Part shown: one piece after another, positions 46,596 through 63,992 of the stretch
Layout of the letters: each line of letters begins with the position of its first letter
Position numbering within the stretch: the stretch's first letter is position 1
Assembly: GCA_949752745.1 (NCBI GenBank)
Contig: OX457027.1
Location: forward strand, 58,656,053 to 58,720,052
Source of the DNA: Protula sp. h YS-2021
Taxonomy: Eukaryota > Annelida > Polychaeta > Sabellida > Serpulidae
Length of the DNA stretch: 64,000 nt
Direction of reading: 5' to 3'
Translations under genes and position numbers: made by a program
The notes under the pieces: model-generated
Database searches by the model: none
Told to the model about the DNA's origin: nothing
The model's input: the letters and a program-made list of their open reading frames with translations, nothing else

Positions 46596-47702
46596 CTGTA
46601 AGAAGCTTCTTGCTCTTGTTTACTTCTTGTTCTTGCACGAATAACTATTCTTCTCTCCAAATATCTCCACAATAACAAAAAAAAAATATTCTAATTAAAA
46701 AAACAGTAATAATTGATTCAGCAGCCTATAACGAAAATAGAACTTGGTTCACGACAGGTACATATAGAGCTTTAATTGATTTTAACAATATTAACATAAT
46801 GATGTCATTCACACATTTTACATTACAAAATTCTTTATTGTTGTTTCTGTTGAATTTGCATCACTCTTCATGTTCTTATGTTCAAATATGTCTAATATTT
46901 TGTGAGTTACAAGGCATGATCTAACTTTGGTCATTTCTTAGCCGCTGTTTTGTTCATATTTCTTTTAGATTTACAGATTTCTTTAATTATGTTATGTGTA
47001 CATCATGTTCCCTTTTTCAATACGTAAAAATCCCACGCGATTGAATAATTATCCATTGAAAATTTGAATTGGGGCTTTACTCTCAAGCTTCAGTGTCAGA
47101 AGTGGTCCAAGATTCATACTTTGCAGGTATAGGACTAAAGCACAAAATATATAAATTTATATAAAAAGATCATGACTAACATTTTTCTGAACAATGTTTT
47201 TGCTTCTTATTGGCGTGACTTATTGCAATTACTATTGCTTTTGTTTACAAAACATTCCTTTCGAACTCCCAGGAAGATGTGTTTGCCTAACATTTAAAAT
47301 ACTGCACCCAAAATAAACATTGAACAGGAAATGAAATACAAAAACGTATTCCAAGGTATTTATGAAAACGTCAAGAAAGATGCCATAAATGCGTTGAGCT
47401 GCATCGGATTGAGGATTCAGGAGCTGATACAAGCTTTTGGCTGGTGGGAGGGGGTTACAACCTCAAGAGCAGGATATCCCCTGCTGAGCCCGATATCCCC
47501 TAGACCCGCTACTTGAGCAAAATATCATTGCCACCCCCTCCTCCACCTGATAAGAATCATTCGATTTGGCGTCCACAAAAAATTGCAATGCTGGTATTGA
47601 TTTCTACCCAGACGTTTTATCTGATATATCACTGGAAAACTTTGGTAACTTTCAATCATCTACGGAATCAAGATTATATATCTGCTAAAACACGGAAGTA
47701 AA
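46596..47702. promoter_or_regulatory. divergent intergenic region between PRPF18 and the EEP gene
   Basis: About 1.1 kb separates the two start codons, which face away from each other, so the promoters of both genes are likely here. AT-rich; I see no clear TATA box or CpG-rich core, so the assignment rests on gene order only. Confidence 0.4.
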
Positions 47703-47834
47703 ATGAAACATTTCTGCTATTTGATTTTAATAAATTTAATTTTCATTGCACATTCGCATGTAACAGTTGTTACGTACAATTTATGGAATATTATGTTTAA
47801 TTGGAATGTCAGAAAATATAGAATAGCGCGACTG
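47703..47834 (+). CDS. EEP gene exon 1 (signal peptide, TYNLWN)
   Basis: First ATG after an in-frame TAA. It encodes MKHFCYLILINLIFIAHS and then VTVVTYNLWN ... RKYRIARL. The best end is CTG|GCAAGT, a GC donor in phase 0 that gives the normal spacing to the next exon; no GT donor nearby keeps both frame and spacing. Confidence 0.75.
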
Positions 47835-50800
47835 GCAAGTTTTATTTTGTGGTATTTTAAATTAAGCCCGTTTATCGCCCAGGCATGTTGTACTCGTAAA
47901 CCTCATTGTTATAAAGCAACTACAAGGCCCAAACCATAGAATGGGACGGAGGGTAGAATGAGACATTTGACGCAGATAGGTTGAAACCTGCTTTACTCAT
48001 TTTACTATTGGGTATCCTTAGATCAACATGCTTGGGAAAGTGCATCTCATAATATTGTAACATAAAATTGAAAGTATCAGTTGTTGTTCAAGAGAAAAGT
48101 TAATAAAACCAGCCCGATTGATCAGCTATTTATTTTTAGACGTCGCCATCTTGGTTTTGGACATCTTTGTAACGCTGTTTGTGATTGTTTGACACTTTAT
48201 GTCCCAAACTTGTCTATTGTTTAAATTAGAAACACAATTTATACTTTTGTGTATTTTAATGTCCGTATACCGGGAAGTTGCTGTGTTTTGTATTAGCAAT
48301 GTTTGGTTAGACCTCTTCTGTCGGTGGTATATATTTGTTCACGTGTAAGTTCAGGGATATTTCCCTAAAATCATTAAAAATCCCTAATTTTGTCCCAATT
48401 ACTGTCTCGTACTTGTAACCTCCAGGGCTGTACCTTAAAGGGCGGGCGGGCGCGTACTCGTACGCGCCTAAGATTTTGGCCATGCGCCTAAGAAAAATAG
48501 TTAGGCGCGCGCTGCGCGCCCAACTTTTCGGCCCATTTAATATGATTATAATAATATTATGATACATTTCGTGGAAAAAATCACCAAAAAATGTTTCTTG
48601 TGAATTTCAAGAGCTGCGAAACAGCCACAGGTTCTTCTGCATTTTACACATCATTATGCTTATGTATGCCTATTAGATATTACATAATTCAATCCATGAC
48701 AGGAATAGCGTCTTGTTAAGGGATCCTCTTTCAAGTGTTATTGTGCCTCAAAACCCTTATGAAGAATACAACCCACGCGCTTAAGATTTCGCCCACGCGC
48801 CTAACTTTTTGAAGCTAGGCGCGCGCGCGCGCCTAGCTTTTTTTCCTAAGGTACAGGCCTGAACCTCTGATGAGATATATCTACCAGCAATGTTTAAACC
48901 TTCTGTTCTTCTGGAGTTTGAATTTTTTATTCCGGAAGGTGCGCGTAGACAAGAATCTAATTCAATTTGCGCTCCACGACAACGACTTTTCATATAAAAA
49001 TTCATAACAAAACTCTAATTTTACGAAAACATATTCACTAAGAGAAAGGAAACGCAAACTGCAGTCTCACGTGTGTGTATTTGTCATAGTACCTCTGCAA
49101 AGCACACGGCAATTGGTTTAATGTAAATAACAATTTAACCGCTGTCATATAATAGTTGACATCTGAAAGGATCTATTCAGACCGAATCACCATAGAGGCT
49201 GGCTCCTGAACAACAACGCAAAATTAACCTACGCCAACCTCTACGTCGGTTTTAACTGTTATAACACCTTTTTAATCGGCAAACCCACTGGAGATTCCAC
49301 AGAAACAGTACTATTTAAAGAGTGGAACTACTTTTTAAAATGTCTACCCCCTCTTTGTTTGTACATAACAGACAGATCCCCTGAGAAGTCACAAGTTTTA
49401 TAACAACGACTCCGGTGTCGCTAGAATGTCACACGAACTCAGGTTCTTAAACGGAGGTAAAATCGGGTAAAAAAAGGTGCGAACCAGTTACAGTTTCCCA
49501 GAGAACAGCTGTTCGAGATTTGATGGCGGATAATAATCCTGTCCAAGAGAATATACAGAGTGGCACAATGATAATTCTGTATACAGGAAAAGTTGCAGGT
49601 TTTGCAACGGTTTTGCAACGGACCCAGGCACTGATTACAGGCTCTAAACACTAGACAATAGGAATGAGGGCAAATGATTACCACGTTTAATACCGGATGT
49701 TGAATTATTAGTCAATTTTTATTTGAATCAGTTTCATTTTATTAAGAATGGGTGCCTTTAATCTAGCAGTGCGGTTAAGGTACTGAAATTGAAACCAAGG
49801 CTGTGATTTTTTTCGGAGGTGAGGTTAATCTAGTTAGCGATTAATCTACCAGGATTTATGGTAACCTGCTACCTGGCTGTGACTTTTTGGATTTTTTCAG
49901 ATTTTTGCCATATCTGACATGATAAAGCGTAATGGTAAAACTTTTGTTAAAAAACTTTTTTTCAAAATCAAACTTACTATGATAACTACGCTAACTTTAC
50001 CTTTTCACATTGGGTGAGAGATGCCTTACATTTTCGTACCATTTACAGTTCGTTTAATAAATCAAGGGAAAGTCGTAATTGTGTATTTCGTTTAGCACGA
50101 TAAAACTAAAATACTTGCCTTTGAGTGTAAAAAATACAATTTAGTACACTTTAATGTTTGTAGGTGAGAGAATCGGACGCAGACATAATAGCAGTGCAAG
50201 AAGTGAGGAGTGGACCAAATGGAGAGGGCCAGCTTAGTGAATTAGTGGCTTTGCTTCCACGGTACAAGTATCACACATACGCGCCGGCGCACCAAGTGAG
50301 CCATGATGGGTTGTACTATCAACGGCGTGACGTAGCTGAAGGCATGCGTAGCTAAATTTCTGTCATAAACGATCTGATGAGTTCACATTATACATGACGA
50401 AGAATTGGGTAATTTTGCGCGGGTGTTTAGAACCAATGAGGAATCTTTTTGTTGTTATCACTGATATTTTGCTCTTGTTTGCATCAGTGATATTTTGCTC
50501 TTGCTTAGTTCACTGTTGGTTTGCTTTTGCTGATATCACTGGTATTTCCCTCGTGCTGATGTCACTAATATTTCCCTCGTGCTTATATCACTGGTACATT
50601 CCTCTTGTTGATATTATTGATATTTTACTGTTTTTATGGCTTTTTGCTCTAAAAAATGTAAAAGTGAAAAAATCGTGTTTGAACATTAACAGTCGATAAC
50701 GACCAGTGTCATCTTTTAATACCAAACGGTTGTAACCAATTAGGGCAAAATATAGCTTTAAAAGTTGATAAAAGCCGTTTTCAACATTTATGAAGTTATG

Positions 50801-53532
50801 AAGGTGTCTGTCATGTTTAGCATTAAAAGGTGACAATGCCAGATATCATCTTTCATACCTACACGACTGTGGACAAATTGAAATACGAACCCGACGACGG
50901 ATAGCATGCCGTTGACGACAGCTGTTTTTAAATCGTGTGTTCAACAGCACTACTCAAATACGAATTGCCAGAACCTTTCAGAAAAAGCAACTCCAAATTG
51001 CAGAACCTTGAGTTAAAGCAAAGTCTAGTCATTTGGATAAAACACTCTATTATTTAAAATAAGAAGGCACTACAGTCAAAGATAGTCTGTTCTAGAATAG
51101 ACCAACTTAAATTTATCACAATTCAACTTTTATGATTCTCTATATATTTCAGTTTAAATCGATCTAGATTCTTATTTACTTGATGCATTTTTTATTTTAA
51201 ATAAAAGAGTGTTATAAGCAAAATGACGCTTAGGAAAAAACTGCATTGACCAAATTTTCAATGCATCCCTGTTTTAAAAGTTCTATCGCATCCCTTAATT
51301 CGCGGTTTCCTTATATACAAAGTGTTACGGTAAGAAGTCCTTTGAATTGTGTGTGTTTTGAATGCTGCAGGATGCACATTAATTCTGAATACCGAAACTC
51401 CTTCATACCACTTTATTTGTGAATTTGGAATTTAAAAACAACATTGCCACTTCTGTTCAAGGTATTGCTATATTTAGCTTGCACCCTATCGCGACGAGTG
51501 CTATACAGAACCTGTCCCACACATCGGGGCCCGACACGAACCCGAGGATTGTGCTGCACGTGTGCATAGAACATCCGGCCGCTGGGCGCATGCTGGTCTC
51601 GCTGGTGCACCTCTCGTACGACAGAACGCAGCAGTGTGCGAACGTCATAGAGCTGCTTGGCTACCTTGCAGGTGCGTGACTGCTTTGTGGGCCTTTCATT
51701 TTAAGCAGCGCTCTTCTAAAAGTTGAACATTTGAGCATATGTTTACCAGGCTAATCGCACCCAAAAGTCTCGAATTATATTGCGTCTTTGGGTGGGGGGA
51801 AAGAGGTAGAGGGCATGGATAGAGCAGTGAGGGCTTCAAGCCACGTCCTACAAAGACACTAAATGGACACTCGTGAAAATTACTGATTTTTCACACGGAA
51901 AAGGTAAAAAGTTAAAAGAACAGTGGTCTGAAGGTACAATTCTGGTTATATGATTTCTCACTTGCAAGAACGGCCATTGGTAGGAGGTTAAATACCTGAA
52001 TATAACCTTAGTTTTGAGTGAGGTTATTGCTTCAACAGTAGGGGGTGGGGATGAGGAGGGGGGGGGGAACAAAGATGGATTGCATCGATCAACTATATCT
52101 CGTTTTTCTGAGACTTCTGATCTAGGAACTTGTAAGTGCATCCGTTCGATGCATAGCTGAATAAACCGTCTTGTCTGCAATGTTTGTCTTTATTTTTTCA
52201 GGGTCTTCAGTTTGCTAAATTAAAAACATAAATGCTAATCATAAAAGTACAATTTTGATCATGGTCTTGAAAATCAACTGAGATGTATGTTTATTTCATG
52301 ACGAAGAAACTGAAGAAAAACAACACATTGTACTGGGAGATTTTAATACTTACAACGACTACGAAGACCCGGTGCGACTGCTAACCGAACCGTTGCCGGC
52401 TGCAGGTACTGTACAACAGTGCCTCAGACGCGGTTATCGTGACCTGGCAAAGACAACACAAAACCTTGTGGGAAAGTTCAAGGACGCCTGGAAATCGTCC
52501 CACACTGAAGACGAAAGGGGTTTAACTTTTAGCAATATGGTAAGAGTATAACAATGCACGTTGTGTAACCATAGTCGTTCTATTGATAAATAAATGACAG
52601 AAAAGCCCCTAACTTATGTAATAAAAAGTAAAATAATTAATGCCACTATATTTTTGCCAACAACAAAATATACTGAAGGTAATGGTGATTTAAGTGTCAT
52701 CGTTTTCATTCCCTATTACACACAGAATTTTCAAAAAATAAATTAATTTCGCTTGACTTTCAGTTAATGAAGTCGTTTCTCTAACTTAATTACTTTTACA
52801 CAGTGTGAATTTCAATCTTCAAATTTCGCATGCAGATAAAAGTTAATGTCTTTTTTTTTACAGCCACAACCAGGGTTGGAAAGTCGTCCAGATAGGATAT
52901 TTGTATCCGAAGGATTTCAAGTTATATCAGCAAGCTTAAGCGGTAATGGAGCCGAATACAGGGACAAATTCTTACCAAATATTATTTGGCATCGGGCCTG
53001 GAGCGTAATTGCTTGTATGTACGCCAGCCAGAAAGGCCTAGAGGGCCGGGGGTGTGCCCACGACTGTGGCCCACATGCGTCCTGTAGGTGCGGGATTTGC
53101 GTCAGCGGTGGCGACAAAAACGCCTGTCTCTTGCCCGAGTGCGAGGAGTGCAACGGCTCCATGTTTAAGACATTTTTATTATTTTGCTGTCTCTTTGCGG
53201 CCGTTGCGGTAAATTTAATCCATGCGGCATTGCTTATTCTGCAGGCTATGAATAACAGGAGTCATAAAAACTGTCTCAATTTAGCGCTCTGTGAGTGGTT
53301 TTGTTTGTGTGATGCTGATCTCTTTTTGCGGTCGTCGAAACATAAGAAGCGGTTCTGCAGACTGCCACCAATGGTGCTTCTGATATTGTCAATTTTTACT
53401 CTGCTTGTTTTAATAGAATTTTTCTACATTACTTTCAGTGATACAATAGATGATATTTATGCTGTTATACCTGAGGAGTTATACCCTTCTGATCACCTCA
53501 TGTTAAGTACAAAACTGAAGCTAACCACGTGA
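47703..53532 (+). CDS. secreted/membrane EEP-fold phosphoesterase with split catalytic domain, 5 exons
   Basis: Exons: 47703-47834, 50164-50341 (or 50347), 51462-51671, 52307-52539 (start uncertain), 52864-53532, joining to about 473 residues. A signal peptide (1-18) runs straight into the fold: TYNLWN (24-29), metal-binding Glu57 in ADIIAVQEVR, EGIAIFSLHPI, VSLVHLSYD, GDFNTYNDYEDP (184-), then TFSNM and SRPDRIFVS. This is the order of endonuclease/exonuclease/phosphatase enzymes. The final S-D-H motif (460-462) comes only after a long insert: an 8-Cys segment (315-347), a helix (352-378), a basic loop with KHKKR, and a second helix (420-442). Basic residues place the loop in the cytosol, so the S-D-H returns to the same side as the rest of the fold. 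The substrate is unknown; DNA, lipid (sphingomyelinase-like) or phosphate ester are possible. Confidence 0.87.
48423..48861. mobile_element. GC-rich MITE with CAGG termini
   Basis: Inverted ends CAGGGCTGTACCTTA and TAAGGTACAGGCCTG (14 of 15 match) flanked by AACCTC on both sides (48417-48422 and 48862-48867). The element carries unusually CpG-rich palindromes near each end (GGCGCGCGCTGCGCGCC, GGCGCGCGCGCGCGCC) around an AT-rich middle. hAT-like by its termini, but the duplication reads as 6 bp. It sits in the first intron of the EEP gene. Confidence 0.7.
50164..50341 (+). CDS. EEP gene exon 2 (QEV motif)
   Basis: Acceptor taatgtttgtag. Encodes VRESDADIIAVQEVR with the metal-binding Glu. It ends either GAA G|GCATGC (a GC donor giving AEGIAIFS) or six bases later at ATG C|GTAGCT (giving AEGMRIAIFS); both keep frame. 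Confidence 0.8.
50452..50632 (+). repeat. short ~30-bp tandem repeat in EEP intron 2
   Basis: Six or so imperfect units of the type TATCACTGATATTTTGCTCT and TGATGTCACTAATATTTCCC, beginning ~110 bp after exon 2. Confidence 0.7.
51462..51671 (+). CDS. EEP gene exon 3
   Basis: Acceptor cttctgttcaag, donor GCAG|GTGCGT. Encodes IAIFSLHPIATSAIQNLSHT, GRMLVSLVHLSYDRTQQ and ELLGYLA, the central strands of the EEP sandwich. Starts and ends one base into a codon. Confidence 0.85.
52307..52539 (+). CDS. EEP gene exon 4 (GDFN motif)
   Basis: Encodes EKQHIVLGDFNTYNDYEDP, holding the catalytic Asp/Asn pair, and ends with TFSNM|GTAAGA in phase 0. The acceptor is not settled: AG at 52305-52306 is used here; 52281-52282 would add eight residues, and both keep the frame. 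Confidence 0.78.
52864..53532 (+). CDS. EEP gene exon 5 (insert, two TM helices, SDH)
   Basis: Acceptor ttttttttacag. 222 codons: PQPGLESRPDRIFVS, the Cys cluster (CAHDCGPHASCRCGIC ... CEEC), helix FLLFCCLFAAVAVNLIHAAL, a basic loop, helix VLLILSIFTLLVLIEFFYI, then YPSDHLML and the stop. All of the insert and the catalytic His come from this one exon. Confidence 0.9.
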   Translation, partial: PQPGLESRPDRIFVSEGFQVISASLSGNGAEYRDKFLPNIIWHRAWSVIACMYASQKGLEGRGCAHDCGPHASCRCGICVSGGDKNACLLPECEECNGSMFKTFLLFCCLFAAVAVNLIHAALLILQAMNNRSHKNCLNLALCEWFCLCDADLFLRSSKHKKRFCRLPPMVLLILSIFTLLVLIEFFYITFSDTIDDIYAVIPEELYPSDHLMLSTKLKLTT

Positions 53533-59754
<6,222 letters not shown>

Positions 59755-59815
59755 AAATTTTTTTTCAAGAGAGGGTTACCTAAGGAACATCACACAAAAT
59801 TGGAAAGAAATCCTA

Positions 59816-59873
<58 letters not shown>

Positions 59874-60290
59874 AGAAGAAGAAGAAGAAGAAGAAGAAGA
59901 AGAAGAAAAAGAAGAAGACCTATTTCTTTGCAGCTCGCCAAAAAATTATTATTATTCAGTAATTACTCAAGAGCAAACCATCTAAGGAACAATCATTGAA
60001 AAGGAATGCGGTCAAAATGTGGAAGAAGAAGCATTTTGAAAATTGGTTGCAGAAAATTTAGAAATGCCCGCCCTTCATTTAGCCAGTTTTTTATGGATCG
60101 CCACACAAGTAATTTTTCAAGAGAAAACAGTCTAGTGAGCGTTTTACGCAAAATTATAACTCAATCCAATGAAAAATATGTGAGAAGAAGCATTTTGAAA
60201 AGTGGCAACTAGAGAAATGTAAATGCCTCCCTACCATTTGGGCAATTTTAGGCGGATCGCCAAAAAAATAATAATAACACAGCGAACCAG
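59755..60290 (+). repeat. ~165-bp repeat family copy split by a GA/GAA microsatellite
   Basis: Units of the same family as 24640-25520 (TTTTCAAGAGAG, GGAAAGAAATCCTATCC, GAAGAAGCATTTTGAAAA, TAGGCGGATCGCCAAAAAA). A (GA)n tract at 59819-59870 passing into (GAA)n to about 59906 starts exactly within a unit (after TCCTATCC). Confidence 0.8.
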
Positions 60291-60400
60291 TTTTAAAACT
60301 AGACAGAATTCCGCTAGATAGCAGAATGACCCACTTGCAAAACCACTTAAGAAAATATAATAATACATATTAAACATACTAAATTATGACCAAGAAGCTC

Positions 60401-61260
60401 AAAGTCACGCAGTACCAGTTCTTTATCGTCGTCAAAAATGAACCCAAAACCGTTCTATCTCTAACCGTTTTCGAGATAATAGTCAACTTCCGGTTTTTGA
60501 TCTTGACCGTGACCGAGAAGTTCAAGGTCACCGAGGTACCTCTTACGTAACGTTGTTTAGACTCAAAATCGCTCTATCTCTAACCGATTTTCCGCTTTCT
60601 GGTCTTGGCCAGTGACCGAGAAGGTCAAGGTCACCCAGATATCCCTTATGTAACGTTGTTTAAGTCCAAAGATTCGAAAATGAGCTCAAAAGCGCTCTAT
60701 CTATAAAATCATTCGAGGTAATAGTCAACTTGGGGTTTTTGACCTTGACCCTGACCGAGAAAGTCAAAGTCACCGAAGTACCCCTTATGTAACATTGCTC
60801 AGGAACAAAAGGTCAAATCGCTCTATCTATAACGGTTTTACAGATAATAGTCAACTTCAGGTTTTAGACCTTGAGTGTGAGCCTGAACGTCAAGGTCACC
60901 GAGGCACTTCTTATGTAACATTGTTCAGGAACAACGGGTCGAAAATGAGCACAAAATCGCTTTATCTCTAATCAACTCCCGGTTTTTTGCCTTGACCGTG
61001 GCCGAGAAGGTAAAGTTCACCAAGATTAACCTTAGAGAACATTGTTTAGGCCCAGAGGGTCGAAAATGAACTCGAAATCGCCCTGTCTCTAACCGTTTTC
61101 GAGATAATAGTCAACTTCCTGTTTTATAACTTGGTCATGACCGAGAAAATCAAGGTCAGTGCGATTCCTCTTATGTAAATTTGTTCAGGATAGAAAATGA
61201 ACTCAAAATCGCTCTACCTCTGACCGTTATCGAAATAAATCTTCCTGTAGTTCCTGTCGT
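60401..61260 (+). repeat. ~105-140-bp tandem array rich in TCAAGGTCA motifs
   Basis: Six to seven imperfect units share AATCGCTCTATCTCTAACCG, TTTTCGAGATAATAGTCAAC, a GACCTTGACCGTGACCGAGA segment and AAGGTCAAGGTCACC, then CTTATGTAACATTGTT. The two middle modules are inverted relative to each other (TGACCTTGA / TCAAGGTCA), so each unit can fold and each carries one or two copies of a nuclear receptor-type half site. Confidence 0.88.
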
Positions 61261-63620
61261 TACCGAGAACGTTTTATGTTTTCAAACCTGGATTTGAGAA
61301 GTTTTTATGTCCATTTTTCGTGATTAAAGGTATTTTAAAATATTTTGACCTCAATTTGACCTTGACCTTTGCGTTATTTCCGATATTGCAATATTTGCAG
61401 TTTCACCGAGACGTGATGATTGTCTATAAAAATGTACTGAATATGAAGCTCCACTGATTCAAACGCCAGGAGGAGTTCTCCAGAAACTTTTTTGTGGAAA
61501 AAAACTTTGACTTCACTTGACCTTTACTTTTGAGGTAAAACAATTGCGGATTCACCTAGAACTCGTCACCCTCTACACAAGTACCAAGGTTTACCTTACT
61601 CTAACAAATACTGAAGAATAACTTTTATGGAACCGTTCAACGGAGAAAAGATAAGAGGAAAGGGGAAAATAGGAGCGGAAACTTCCAGAAAAACTTATAC
61701 CGAGTTGCAAACGAAGTTTTCAGGTGGGAATAATCATAAAAATATAAAGGAATATGGTCGAATTTTTTAAGAGAACCTAGTGAATATTTATGCAAGTTTT
61801 GAAACAATCCAAAGAAGCATTTTGAAAACTGGCAACCAAAAAACTTCAAATGCTCCTCATTTAGATTCTTACATTGTTAATAAAGAGTACAAAAACGATA
61901 TTTTCGACTTAATCACGAAAGTTTCATTTTATGAGATTCCCTTTACACTTAAATGGAAAGGGAAACACGTCACCACAGATAAATGTAACTCTCCTGTGTT
62001 TTATGCTAAACGTAACTCAACTGTAATAAGGCATAACATCATATTGTTAAGTGTAACTGTACTCGTAATAAGTATGACTCGAAATCACTAACATTTTATA
62101 AATAGATACCTGTGCCACCTTTCCACGCCCTAATTCTCCTTTATAACTCTACTCGCCTTTCGTATAACTCGATTATTCGGCACACTGAGAAACAATTTTA
62201 GTGTTAGTTACAGATATCTCTTAGATTTTTTGTACATATAATATAGTAACGAAAAACAAAAGTGAAAAAAACGACTGCTAAGAAATGACCAAAGTTTGAA
62301 ACCACCCCATGACTGACATCGTTTCACCCGATTTGAGCATAACTTATATCCTAAAGAGTGCTCCAAATTTTGCAGAAAAAATGCGCATAAACTTAATATA
62401 GAGACAAATAACAAAACAATGTTTTAAAGAATGGGAGAAATTCATGTGTTAAGTGCCCTCAGTAACCTGAAGACTTGCAGAGGGCAGGAAACCACGATTT
62501 ACCCCATGCCACGAAGTATTATTATAGTACTGGCAGAGCGTTAATGCCTCTGGCCTTGCTTAACGCTCTGTTTGTTTTAAAAAAAATTTACTTCGTATTT
62601 TGACCATAAAACTGAAAACAAAGGTAAAAACTGAAAGTCACAACTTCACATCAAGCACTACATATGTGCAAAATATGGTGGTTCTAGGGCCACTACGGTC
62701 AGAGGAGAAGCATAAACAAAATGGAGTACCAATGGCAATAACAAAGACGCGAAAGAATGCATGTGCAATTTCAATATACTCATTGCAAGTTTTTGACTTG
62801 TCAAGAGTTAATAAGTGTAAGTAATAAGTGTTAATAGGGCAACACAGCAAACCAAGAGTTAAAGTAAAGCAGATACATAAGAACATAACATTTATTTCAC
62901 ATCAGTTCAATGACTTGTTATATTTCAAGTATGAGCAATGTTAAACATAAGTTTCCAACCAGTTACCAGTATCTTTAATTTCAACAAACAATTCATGAGC
63001 AACATGATAAGCTGAGGATGCAAGTCGGGACCAACGAACAGTACCACCGCTAAGATTCTTTATCTTCTGTGATCATCACGAGCCTGGTTTAAAACGGTGA
63101 TCTTGAGAATACCGGGAAACTTTAATTTTTTTAAAAATAGCTGTGTCAGAAAAGATTGTTGTAAACATATACAAATCTATTGGGATATTTCGAAAGACGT
63201 TATATATTATGTCCACGCTCTTGAGCAAATGGAGTATACATATACGTAATATATTTAAAGACAATTAAAGTTAAACTCTTTAAGAAAAGGATTTTGTACT
63301 TTCAAAAGCACGACAAAACAATTAACTGTTTTGAAAGCCGCTTATGTATATCCTACTTTTACTATATAAAATCAGACAGTTCACCTTTGCACACTTGTTC
63401 AATAAATTAAGTCAACTAATGAAATGAGCATGGTTGTCAGAAAATGTCCGTTAACTATTACAATACCATATGTTCGTTGTTGCAATACATCACAAGAAAG
63501 AAAATATATAATAACAAAGTAATGTAAGTTTGATATTAATGACAGTAGTAATAGTAAAACCTGAGATGAAATATTTTACCTAAAGCAAAAGTATAAAGTT
63601 CTAAAGGCTATTTGGTATAA
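61261..63620. other. non-coding stretch
   Basis: Contains a further TTTGACCTTGACCTTT segment near 61350 and one copy of the ~165-bp repeat at about 61740-61860. No exon recognised; the 3' UTR of the gene at 63621 probably begins at its right edge. Confidence 0.45.
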
Positions 63621-63992
63621 TTAATGTTTCCGGTAACTTTGCAATTCAACTTCATTCTTTTTCTTTCTATGAAAAATTCTTTTAAAAATGCTTCTTTTCT
63701 TGGGCTTGGTTCCGGGCGTTGTTTGTAGTTCTGTATTAATGTTTACAGTCTGTGATTCAATCATATTGAGCGACACCTGGGAATAGTACTTTAAGTCATC
63801 GCTCATATTCACAGAAGTCGAAACTGTCGTACTGTCTATGCTAGTGTTACTTGGATGCCCCTTTTCCACTTTTTCTGCATGGAAATTGGTAGCAGGCAAC
63901 TCAGGAGGATGCAGTTCTGGTTCGATCTGGTCTGGAAGAGCTTCTTCCCCACTACCAAGATGGTATAAATTGTCTTCTGTGTATTCTGTCAT
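63621..63992 (-). CDS. C-terminal part of an unidentified protein, runs to the window edge
   Basis: An open frame of at least 123 codons. An ATG lies at 63990-63992 but the frame is open to the window end, so the true start or an acceptor may be outside. The sequence is acidic and Ser/Thr-rich (NLYHLGSGEEALPDQIEPEL) and then switches to a strongly basic cluster (KPKKRSIFKRIFHRKKK) 9-10 residues before the end. It could be a cytosolic tail or the disordered end of a nuclear protein. I do not recognise it. Confidence 0.45.
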   Translation of the reverse strand: MTEYTEDNLYHLGSGEEALPDQIEPELHPPELPATNFHAEKVEKGHPSNTSIDSTTVSTSVNMSDDLKYYSQVSLNMIESQTVNINTELQTTPGTKPKKRSIFKRIFHRKKKNEVELQSYRKH

